Assembly (NCBI GenBank): GCA_026394635.1 | Contig: JAPKXV010000284.1 | Location: forward strand, 1-5,112 | Length of the DNA: 5,112 bases | Reading direction: 5' to 3' | Source: Methanoregula sp. | GTDB taxonomy: Archaea; Halobacteriota; Methanomicrobia; Methanomicrobiales; Methanospirillaceae | In this document: positions 1-4,466 of the stretch, piece after piece | Position numbering within the stretch: the first letter of the stretch is position 1 | How the letters are laid out: each line of letters starts with the position of its first letter | Translations under genes and position numbers: made by a program | Notes under the pieces: model-generated | Told to the model about the DNA's origin: nothing | Database searches by the model: none | What the model saw: the letters and a program-made list of their open reading frames with translations, nothing else

Positions 1-82
1 AAGGGAGGATGGGGAGGAACTGGGGGTTCTGGTTGCATCGTATCCATATGAGTACCTCATGTTCTCAAAAAAAGGTAATTAA
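1..82 (+). CDS. C-terminal end of an unidentified protein (partial)
   Basis: Frame 2 is open from the left edge to a TAA at 80-82 and encodes about 26 residues ending GVLVASYPYEYLMFSKKGN. The mixed, globular composition (hydrophobic beta-strand GVLVASYP, aromatic YEYLMF, basic end) looks like a genuine protein C-terminus, and the other frames are low-complexity (glycine-rich on +, proline-rich on -). I do not recognise the family. The 119-base gap to the next gene makes co-transcription possible but not evident, and no terminator-like T-run follows the stop. Support comes only from composition, so the call is moderate at best. A competing minus-strand reading is listed among the rejected observations. 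Confidence 0.5.
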   Translation, partial: REDGEELGVLVASYPYEYLMFSKKGN

Positions 83-158
83 TGATTCATTGCTGTGCTT
101 ACACGCTTGCGCTAATTATTAGAAACCAGACGTCAAACAGATGACCGGGACGATGCGG

Positions 159-196
159 ATATGAATTATTGCGCAGACTGGCGGGAACTGAGAGGG
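159..196 (+). promoter_or_regulatory. Possible promoter and ribosome-binding region of the phosphorylase-dadD cluster
   Basis: The gap 83-201 is AT-rich compared with the flanking genes. An AT-rich stretch at 159-170 (TATGAATTATT) lies about 26 bases upstream of position 190. That is the usual TATA-to-start distance in archaea and would give a very short leader. A second AT-rich patch, CTAATTATTAG, is at 112-122. A purine-rich GAGAGGG at 190-196 is 5 bases before the ATG at 202 and is the best ribosome-binding candidate. No strong TATA consensus is present, so the promoter part is tentative and the ribosome-binding part somewhat better. Confidence 0.25.
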
Positions 197-201
197 CGCA
201 C

Positions 202-876
202 ATGACGCTCGGCATCATCGGGGGCACAAGCCTTCTCTTTTCAAAGCTTCCGCCGCTTGAAAAACGTCAGGTCCACACCCCGTTTGGCAATGCCGAAATC
301 CTCTGCGGTGATGTGGTGATGCTCATGCGCCACCAGAACGGACTGCCGCCGCACCGGATCAATTACCGCGCAAACCTTGCGGCACTCGCGATCGCGGGTG
401 TGGACCGGGTTGTGGCGTTTGGCTCCTCGGGCTCGCTCAAAAAAAGGATTACCCCCGGTTCTGTCGTAATCCCGACAGATTACATGTCGGTTGAGGATAT
501 CCCGTCAATCCATGACCATGCGATTGACCATGTCCGCCCCGAGCTCTCGCAGGAGCTGGCATCCCGGCTCTCGCGTATCGTCACCGGCTCACGATTTGGA
601 GGGGTATATATCCAGACACGGGGGCCGCGGATCGAGACCATCGCCGAAGTCCGTGCTCTCGCAAAGGTCGCCGATATCGTCGGGATGACGGTTGCCTCCG
701 AAGCAACGCTTGCCGGTGAGATGGGCATGGAGTTTGCCGCGGTCTGCACCGTTGACAACTATGCAAACGGGCTGGATACGGAGGTGCTCACCTACGAGCA
801 CATCCTTGCCACATCGCGTTCAAACCGGCACAGGACCGAAGAGATCGTAACCGGAATTATCAGGGATCTTGGTTAA
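202..876 (+). CDS. S-methyl-5'-thioinosine phosphorylase-like enzyme (MTAP/PNP family)
   Basis: This 224-residue cytosolic nucleoside phosphorylase splits a 5'-modified purine nucleoside with phosphate into the free base and a sugar 1-phosphate. Family signatures appear in order: glycine-rich IGGTS (6-10) at the phosphate site, MRH at 42-44 followed by PPHRINYRAN (49-58), GSSGSL (74-79), GPRIET (141-146), GMTVASEATLAGE (161-173) and the base-site segment CTVDNYANG (182-190). Aligned by eye with human MTAP, N186-Y187-A188 replaces the D-Y-D that reads the 6-amino group of adenine. Asparagine there favours a 6-oxopurine such as methylthioinosine. ATG 202 is chosen over an in-frame TTG at 169 because the family begins directly with the IGGTS strand and GAGAGGG lies just upstream. 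dadD follows after 21 bases and would make the inosine-type substrates. The protein is slightly shorter than typical MTAPs. The family is certain; the substrate is inferred. Confidence 0.9.
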   Translation: MTLGIIGGTSLLFSKLPPLEKRQVHTPFGNAEILCGDVVMLMRHQNGLPPHRINYRANLAALAIAGVDRVVAFGSSGSLKKRITPGSVVIPTDYMSVEDIPSIHDHAIDHVRPELSQELASRLSRIVTGSRFGGVYIQTRGPRIETIAEVRALAKVADIVGMTVASEATLAGEMGMEFAAVCTVDNYANGLDTEVLTYEHILATSRSNRHRTEEIVTGIIRDLG

Positions 877-897
877 AAAGAACAGGGAAGGCAGTGC

Positions 898-2211
898 ATG
901 GACGAAATATTTTCAAAAAATTATCCGCTGGTGATCAGCAATGTCAGGATTGACGGGCATGCCACAGATATTTTTGTCGATGACACGGGCGTGATCGCGG
1001 CGACAGGGCGGGACGTCCGGAAACAGTACGCACGTGAAGCCGAGTTCATCATCGATGGTGACCGTGCCATCGCACTGCCGGGGCTTGTCAATACCCACAC
1101 GCACGCAGCAATGACCCTGTTGCGGGGATATGCAGATGATATGTTCCTGCAGGACTGGCTCTCGCAGAAGATCTGGCCTCTCGAGGCGCATCTCACCGGA
1201 GATGACGTGTACTGGGGGGCAAAACTTGCCTGTCTCGAGATGATCAAAACCGGCACGACAGCGTTCAACGACATGTACTTCTTCATGGAGGACACCGCCC
1301 GGGCTGTTGGGGAGATGGGTATCAGCTCAACCCTCTCTTATGGATTTATTGATTTTGGAGACCCCCAGAAACGTGAAGCCGAGTGCCGGGCGACAGAGAG
1401 ACTTGTCTCCCACATCCGGTCGCTGAACAACCCCCGGATCCGTGCTGCCGCCGGCCCCCACGCACCCTACACCGTATCAAAGGAGGGGTTGCGCTGGTGC
1501 GCGGAATTTGCACACGAGCAGAAGATCGGGATCCATATCCATGTGAGCGAGACGGAAAAGGAGGTGAACGATTCGGTGGCGCAGCACGGGAAGCGCCCGG
1601 TTGCCGTGCTGGACGAGTGCGGCATCCTTACCCCCCGGACGGTTGCGGCACACTGCTGCTGGCTTGACGAAGATGAGTGCAGTCTCTTTGCACAGCGGGG
1701 GGTGCACGCATCCCATAACCCGATAAGCAACATGAAGCTTGCCACGCACCGGGCGATGCCCTACCCCCAGCTGAAAGCAGCAGGTGTAAATGTAACGCTC
1801 GGCACTGACGGGTGCTCGTCCAATAATAACCTCGATATGTTTGAGGAGATGAAAGCCGCTGCACTACTCCAGAAATTCTTCTGGAACGACCCGACGCTGC
1901 TCCCTGCACAGGAAGCGCTGCATATGGCCACGGCAGCGGGGGCAAAGGCTCTGGGCTTTGGCAATGGCACACTGGCTGCTGGAGAGCCTGCTGACCTGAT
2001 CCTCGTAACTGCCGGCACGGCATGCAACGTCCCGATGCATAATGCAACATCCAACCTCGTGTACTCCTGCAGCGGATCTGCGGTGGAAACCGTCCTGTGC
2101 AATGGCAGGGTACTGATGCTGGAGCGCGAAGTTCCGGGCGAACAGGAGATCCTTGCCGGCGCACAAAGAGCAGCGTCCGGTCTCGTGAAACGCGCAGGCG
2201 ACGCGGGATAA
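898..2211 (+). CDS. dadD: 5'-deoxyadenosine / MTA / S-adenosylhomocysteine deaminase (amidohydrolase family)
   Basis: This 437-residue metal-dependent amidohydrolase, a usual length for the MTA/SAH deaminase family, removes the 6-amino group of 5'-modified adenosines to give inosine forms. A beta-sandwich N-terminus (1-60) precedes PGLVNTHTHAAM (61-72), whose H67 and H69 are metal ligands. HIHVSETEKE (213-222) gives ligand H215 and catalytic E218. AAHCCWL (250-256) gives H252, followed by SHNPISNMKLA (272-282) and LGTDGCSSNNNLDMFEEMK (301-319), where D304 is the last metal ligand. The C-terminal strand region (GEPADLILV, 362-370) closes the sandwich. These assignments follow the Thermotoga TM0936 pattern from memory. 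In Methanocaldococcus the homologue DadD recycles 5'-deoxyadenosine left by radical-SAM enzymes, plus MTA and SAH. GGGAAGG (885-891) is a well-placed ribosome site. The phosphorylase gene ends 21 bases upstream, so the two are probably one transcript and one salvage route. Confidence 0.93.
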   Translation: MDEIFSKNYPLVISNVRIDGHATDIFVDDTGVIAATGRDVRKQYAREAEFIIDGDRAIALPGLVNTHTHAAMTLLRGYADDMFLQDWLSQKIWPLEAHLTGDDVYWGAKLACLEMIKTGTTAFNDMYFFMEDTARAVGEMGISSTLSYGFIDFGDPQKREAECRATERLVSHIRSLNNPRIRAAAGPHAPYTVSKEGLRWCAEFAHEQKIGIHIHVSETEKEVNDSVAQHGKRPVAVLDECGILTPRTVAAHCCWLDEDECSLFAQRGVHASHNPISNMKLATHRAMPYPQLKAAGVNVTLGTDGCSSNNNLDMFEEMKAAALLQKFFWNDPTLLPAQEALHMATAAGAKALGFGNGTLAAGEPADLILVTAGTACNVPMHNATSNLVYSCSGSAVETVLCNGRVLMLEREVPGEQEILAGAQRAASGLVKRAGDAG

Positions 2212-2223
2212 CGCCGACAGGGT

Positions 2224-3420
2224 ATGATGCAGCGACCACGAGAACCCGATCATTTCCGCACAGCGGCACCTGCCTGCTGTGCCGTTCTTGTAATATTCTG
2301 TGTGCTGAGCGCAGGATGCCTTGAAAATTTTACCCTCCCTGATATCACCGCCTTCTCATTTCCGGCATTTTCCGACAGTGGAGGATCCCTGAAGGCGTAT
2401 TTCCTCGATGTCGGGCAGGGAGATTCAACGCTTATTGTATTCGGGAACAGGACGATCCTCATCGATGCCGGGGAGACCGACAAAGGGGATCTCGTAGTCG
2501 GTAAACTACAAGGTCTCTCTGTCTCCCGCATCGATCTGCTGGTCGCCACCCATCCGCATTCCGACCATATTGGGGGGATGGAAAAGGTGCTCGATGCATT
2601 TTCTGTCGGGCAGGTGCTGGATTCCGGCATGCCGCACCCTTCCGCTCTCTATGCAAGCTTCCTCGATACCATCGAGGCAAAACATATCAGGTATAGTGTA
2701 GCACACCAGGGGCAGACCATTGACCTTGACCCCGCGCTCAGGATCGTTGTGCTCTCCCCTCCCGACAAGAAGACCTCCGATGACCTGAATGACAATTCGG
2801 TCGTCCTGCGTATCTCATACGGCACGGTCGATATGCTGTTGACCGGCGATGCGGGAAAAGGGACTGAAGAACAGTTGCTTAAAACCGGTTATGCATTGGA
2901 CAGTGAGATTCTCAAAGTCGCCCACCACGGGAGCACGTATTCGACCGGCCCGGCATTCCTTGAGCGTGTCCACCCCGGGGTTGCCGTGATCCCGGTCGGC
3001 GTGGATAACCCGTACAGTCACCCGGCTGAAGCAACCCTTGCAGCCTTACAAGGGGCGGGAGTTGTGGTCTATCGCACGGACAGGGACGGGGACATCCTGA
3101 TTACAAGCGACGGGATATCATATACAGTCCAGACTGCACGCGGTCGGGGAGGAGTGCCGTTTATTCCTGCCACACAGGCACCGGCAGGCCCGGGAAATTC
3201 CACGACCGTTGCTGCCAATACGTCCCCGTATAACATTGTGATCAGCGCAACGCAGTTCAACGCCCCGGGCGATGACCGGGAGAACCTGAACGGCGAGTAC
3301 GTCTGCTTCGAGAATCAGGGCAGCGCAGCGGCAACCCTGTCGGGCTGGACCGTCCGAGACCGCGACGGCCTGCACACCTGCACCTTCCCCACTGCTACCA
3401 TTGGGACGAAGCACTCTTAA
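2224..3420 (+). CDS. ComEC/Rec2-like metallo-beta-lactamase lipoprotein with truncated lamin-tail domain
   Basis: This 398-residue predicted surface lipoprotein has a hydrophobic leader ending in a lipobox, LSAGC (28-32), so C32 would be the lipid-attached residue. The metallo-beta-lactamase domain spans about 55-302: FLDVGQGDS (60-68), DAGE (81-84), the metal motif THPHSDHIGG (109-118), TGDA with D209, AHHGS (233-237), and a C-terminal part with YSHP (264-267) and DRDGDILI (286-293). This is the ComEC-type branch found in standalone secreted hydrolases; a nuclease role is possible but unproven. A linker rich in A, P, G and T (about 303-335) leads to a lamin-tail domain (about 336-398: NIVISATQFNAPGDD, EYVCFENQG, LSGWTVRD, HTCTFP) that stops abruptly after IGTKHS. 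The end of that domain survives in another frame, so a deletion with frameshift is inferred. Start: two tandem ATGs (2224, 2227), 12 bases after dadD, with no clear ribosome site, which suggests translational coupling. Confidence 0.85.
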   Translation: MMQRPREPDHFRTAAPACCAVLVIFCVLSAGCLENFTLPDITAFSFPAFSDSGGSLKAYFLDVGQGDSTLIVFGNRTILIDAGETDKGDLVVGKLQGLSVSRIDLLVATHPHSDHIGGMEKVLDAFSVGQVLDSGMPHPSALYASFLDTIEAKHIRYSVAHQGQTIDLDPALRIVVLSPPDKKTSDDLNDNSVVLRISYGTVDMLLTGDAGKGTEEQLLKTGYALDSEILKVAHHGSTYSTGPAFLERVHPGVAVIPVGVDNPYSHPAEATLAALQGAGVVVYRTDRDGDILITSDGISYTVQTARGRGGVPFIPATQAPAGPGNSTTVAANTSPYNIVISATQFNAPGDDRENLNGEYVCFENQGSAAATLSGWTVRDRDGLHTCTFPTATIGTKHS

Positions 3421-3467
3421 AAGACGACCGTGGGAATATTGTAGACCGTCGCTCTGAAGGAGGGTAA
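3402..3467 (+). pseudogene. Out-of-frame remnant of the lamin-tail C-terminus
   Basis: In the frame shifted relative to the upstream lipoprotein gene, bases 3402-3467 read WDEALLKDDRGNIVDRR and a few more residues before TAA at 3465-3467. This matches the usual end of a lamin-tail domain, where a W-N/D-x-D segment is followed by an A-x-L-x-D-x-x-G-N-x-V-D strand. The central strands expected between FTLGPG and that W (roughly 30 residues) are absent. The stop at 3467 also sits only 2-5 bases before the DUF3006 start, the spacing expected if this was the original end of the lipoprotein gene. I infer an internal deletion of a length not divisible by three, or an assembly or sequencing error at about 3395-3405. 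Confidence 0.65.
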
Positions 3468-3472
3468 AGGTG

Positions 3473-3688
3473 ATGGTACAGGCAACGATTGACCGGATTG
3501 AGGGGGTTGTAGCCGTCCTTGTCCTTGACACCCCCAACCCTGAAACCATAACACTCCCCAAAGAACTCCTTCCTGACGGGTGCAGGGAAGGGGACATTGT
3601 CAGGCTTACGCTTGAACCAGACCCTGATGCAACACGTATCGGCAGGGAACGGATCGCGGGAACGATAGCCCGGCTCACCGGAAAATAA
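3473..3688 (+). CDS. DUF3006 family protein
   Basis: This small soluble protein of 71 residues (72 if the GTG at 3470 is used) shows the DUF3006 pattern. ATIDRIEGVVAVLVLD (4-19) is the opening pair of strands, ITLPKELLPDGCREGDIVRL (26-45) holds the conserved L-P-x-x-x-x-P-x-G-x-x-E-G-D core, and a charged tail (RIGRERIAGTIARLTGK) includes the D/E-x-x-x-T-x-x-R-I-x-x-L-like end. Its biochemical role is unknown. DUF3006 genes commonly sit directly downstream of ComEC-like metallo-beta-lactamase genes in archaea and Firmicutes, exactly as here. A strong GGAGGG (3459-3464) fits either start, 8 bases before ATG 3473 or 5 before GTG 3470; ATG is preferred by start type. It is the last gene of the cluster and is followed by a T-run. 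Confidence 0.82.
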   Translation: MVQATIDRIEGVVAVLVLDTPNPETITLPKELLPDGCREGDIVRLTLEPDPDATRIGRERIAGTIARLTGK

Positions 3689-3708
3689 AAAACCGCCGGC
3701 AACAAGAA

Positions 3709-3716
3709 TATTTTTT
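3709..3716 (+). terminator. T-run terminator after the cluster
   Basis: Six consecutive T residues (3711-3716) lie 23 bases after the DUF3006 stop, preceded by an A-rich stretch and the self-complementary GCCGGC at 3695-3700. Archaeal termination relies mainly on T-runs in the coding strand, so this is a plausible end for the phosphorylase-to-DUF3006 transcript. There is no long GC-rich stem directly before the T-run. Confidence 0.45.
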
Positions 3717-3722
3717 CAATAC

Positions 3723-3742
3723 CTGTGGATGTGCACCCACAG
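3723..3742. repeat. 20-base dyad CTGTGG-N8-CCACAG, possible operator
   Basis: The perfect inverted repeat CTGTGG (3723-3728) / CCACAG (3737-3742) encloses 8 bases that contain the palindrome GTGCAC (3731-3736). It ends 6 bases upstream of the TATA-like box of the zinc-finger gene, where archaeal regulators often bind. It also lies just after the T-run of the previous transcript, so an RNA hairpin role is the alternative. Function is unproven. Confidence 0.35.
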
Positions 3743-3748
3743 TACTGA

Positions 3749-3758
3749 TTTTATAATC
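3749..3758 (+). promoter_or_regulatory. TATA-like box for the zinc-finger membrane protein gene
   Basis: TTTTATAATC (3749-3758) is the best TATA match between the cluster and the zinc-finger gene. Transcription would be expected to start about 24-28 bases downstream, around 3777-3781. That falls at or just inside the GTG at 3773, so it favours either a near-leaderless message or the internal ATG at 3797 as the true start. Confidence 0.45.
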
Positions 3759-3772
3759 GTAAATCATTTGAA

Positions 3773-3985
3773 GTGGAGCAACCTACCACTGCTTGCATGA
3801 CGCACTGTAAAAATCACCCGGATCACAAGACAGAGACCCAATGCAAGCTCTGCCTTGAGCCGTATTGCCCCTCCTGCACATCCCATTACTTTTTTGTCTG
3901 CGAGGGTTGCTTTTACAAGATCCTGATCGTGCTGTTGATCGTGATGATTGTCCTGTCGTATATTGCATGTTTCGGGGTTTTTTAA
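3773..3985 (+). CDS. Small B-box-type zinc-finger protein with one membrane segment
   Basis: Read from GTG 3773 this is 70 residues; from ATG 3797 it is 62. The N-terminal half carries a cysteine/histidine cluster: C12, H15, (H18), C24, C27, C32, C35, H38, C43, C46. The spacing C-x2-H-x8-C-x2-C-x4-C-x2-C-x2-H resembles a B-box zinc finger, with an extra CxxC. About 22 strongly hydrophobic residues follow (ILIVLLIVMIVLSYIACFGVF, from residue 50 on), so the protein is probably a membrane-anchored zinc-binding domain facing the cytosol. Similar small B-box/membrane proteins occur in archaea, but the role is unknown. Neither start has a Shine-Dalgarno sequence. The TATA-box position and the intact zinc cluster after T9 allow the ATG start, and C12 is retained in both. 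It appears to be a single-gene unit. Confidence 0.68.
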   Translation: MEQPTTACMTHCKNHPDHKTETQCKLCLEPYCPSCTSHYFFVCEGCFYKILIVLLIVMIVLSYIACFGVF

Positions 3986-3995
3986 AGAAGATCTC

Positions 3996-4001
3996 TTTTT
4001 T
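3996..4001 (+). terminator. T-run after the zinc-finger gene
   Basis: Six T residues at 3996-4001 follow the TAA (3983-3985) by 10 bases and come directly after AAGAAGATCTC. A previous T6 (3978-3983) overlaps the end of the gene. Two T-runs this close together fit an archaeal intrinsic terminator. No stable stem is required or clearly present. Confidence 0.4.
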
Positions 4002-4145
4002 GTACCCCGGCAACAGGAACGTCAATGTCCCGCTTACGTACTGCCCCCAAACATTCAAAATGGATGGGGTGGAGGCAGGGTATAGAGATACTGATTTTTT
4101 GTCAACGGGGACGAAAGCGATGATATTTTTTTGCTGCAGCGTAAG

Positions 4146-4181
4146 AAAACCCTTTTATGATTTTACTGCGATTCTGTATAG
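4146..4181 (+). promoter_or_regulatory. Candidate promoter of tRNA-Trp
   Basis: The 3986-4211 stretch contains no convincing gene. It holds two TATA-like candidates for the tRNA. The first is CTTTTATGATTTTA (4152-4165), preceded by a purine-rich GAAAAC (4145-4150) that could act as a BRE. The second is CTGTATAG (4174-4181), whose centre is about 33 bases before the tRNA 5' end and would give a leader of a few bases. I cannot choose between them from sequence alone. Confidence 0.35.
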
Positions 4182-4211
4182 TCAGATGGGGCAAATCCCA
4201 CTGTAACATGC

Positions 4212-4385
4212 GGGGTCGTGGCCAAGCCCGGAATGGCGACGGGCTCCAGCGGTCTTTGCATCGTTCTCACACAAAGCAGATGATGAACAATGGGTCTACT
4301 GACAACAATTGGATGATGACCCGTTGGAGCACTGATGCATGTCGGAGAGACCCGTCGATCGTGAGTTCAAATCTCACCGACCCCA
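4212..4385 (+). tRNA. trnW: tRNA-Trp (anticodon CCA), with a 100-nt intron
   Basis: Exon 1 is 4212-4249 and exon 2 is 4350-4385, giving a 74-nt mature tRNA. The acceptor stem GGGGTCG (4212-4218) pairs fully with CGACCCC (4378-4384); the discriminator is A4385, and CCA is not encoded. The D arm is GCCA (4221-4224)/TGGC (4234-4237) with a 9-nt loop containing GG. The anticodon stem is ACGGG (4239-4243)/CCCGT (4351-4355). The joined loop C-U-C-C-A-G-A has CCA at 4246-4248. The variable loop is 5 nt. The T arm is GTGAG/CTCAC (4361-4365/4373-4377) with loop TTCAAAT. The intron sits between positions 37 and 38, the canonical site. The splice motif is a textbook bulge-helix-bulge: anticodon stem, 4-bp central helix CTCC (4244-4247)/GGAG (4344-4347), and 3-nt bulges AGC and AGA cut after their second base. 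No other tRNA is present. Confidence 0.96.
4250..4349 (+). ncRNA. tRNA-Trp intron acting as box C/D 2'-O-methylation guide RNA
   Basis: The 100-nt intron contains perfect boxes: C ATGATGA (4280-4286), D' CTGA (4299-4302), C' ATGATGA (4313-4319) and D CTGA (4332-4335). The spaces C-D' and C'-D are each 12 nt, typical of archaeal guides bound by L7Ae, Nop5 and fibrillarin. A short GCA (4276-4278)/TGC (4336-4338) stem could close the C/D kink-turn. By the rule that the base paired to the fifth nucleotide upstream of D or D' is methylated, the D guide (G4327) selects C34 and the D' guide (G4294) selects C39 of the same tRNA. The D guide pairs with positions 31-37 (one G-U). The D' guide pairs with positions 36-43 (one G-U). 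Haloferax tRNA-Trp introns are known to guide methylation at C34 and U39, so the class is established and the target at C39 is inferred. Residues 4250-4278 form an extra 5' segment able to fold (CTTTG 4254-4258/CAAAG 4272-4276). Confidence 0.92.
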
Positions 4386-4410
4386 CATTTTCTGACTGAT
4401 TTGCCCTGTT

Positions 4411-4454
4411 TTGATATCTTTATCATATACGACGGTTACATAATAAAATAGGAG
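4411..4454 (+). promoter_or_regulatory. Candidate promoter and ribosome site of fae-hps
   Basis: The gap between the tRNA (ends 4385) and the Fae-Hps start is AT-rich. TATA-like candidates are TTGATATC (4411-4418) and TTTATCATATA (4419-4429). The first predicts a start near 4441, upstream of the AGGAG (4450-4454) ribosome site. The second would start close to 4450 and might omit it. AGGAG lies 12 bases before the ATG, slightly long but usable. A T4 run directly after the tRNA (4388-4391) is too short to call a terminator with confidence. Confidence 0.4.
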
Positions 4455-4466
4455 AAGAAAAATTCC

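Noticed and set aside
1..47. Minus-strand start at 47 (MDTMQPEPPVPPHPP) with GAGGT six bases upstream, a possible divergent gene running off the left edge
   Set aside because: The ribosome-site spacing is good, but the peptide is low-complexity proline-rich and no TATA box is evident upstream. The overlapping + strand frame 2 reads as a much more natural protein end. Only the sequence left of the window can decide.
169..201. TTG start for the phosphorylase, adding 11 residues
   Set aside because: The added residues (RRLAGTERAH) have no counterpart before the family's IGGTS strand, TTG is a weak start, and GAGAGGG fits ATG 202.
1628..2269. 213-codon minus-strand open frame opposite dadD
   Set aside because: dadD is well supported by motifs through this span. 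The antisense frame is rich in R, P, C and S, typical of the shadow of a GC-rich gene.
3118..3705. 195-codon minus-strand open frame opposite the lipoprotein end and DUF3006
   Set aside because: It covers two recognisable + strand domains and shows no domain features of its own.
3865..4206. 113-codon + strand frame overlapping the zinc-finger gene, including an ATG at 4060
   Set aside because: It overlaps the Cys/His-rich frame, runs across T-runs and AT-rich promoter-like DNA, has no ribosome site, and its sequence (MIFFCCSVRKPF and similar) has no family pattern.
4157..4399. 80-codon + strand frame through the tRNA region
   Set aside because: It runs straight through both tRNA exons and the guide-RNA intron, whose structural constraints explain the sequence.
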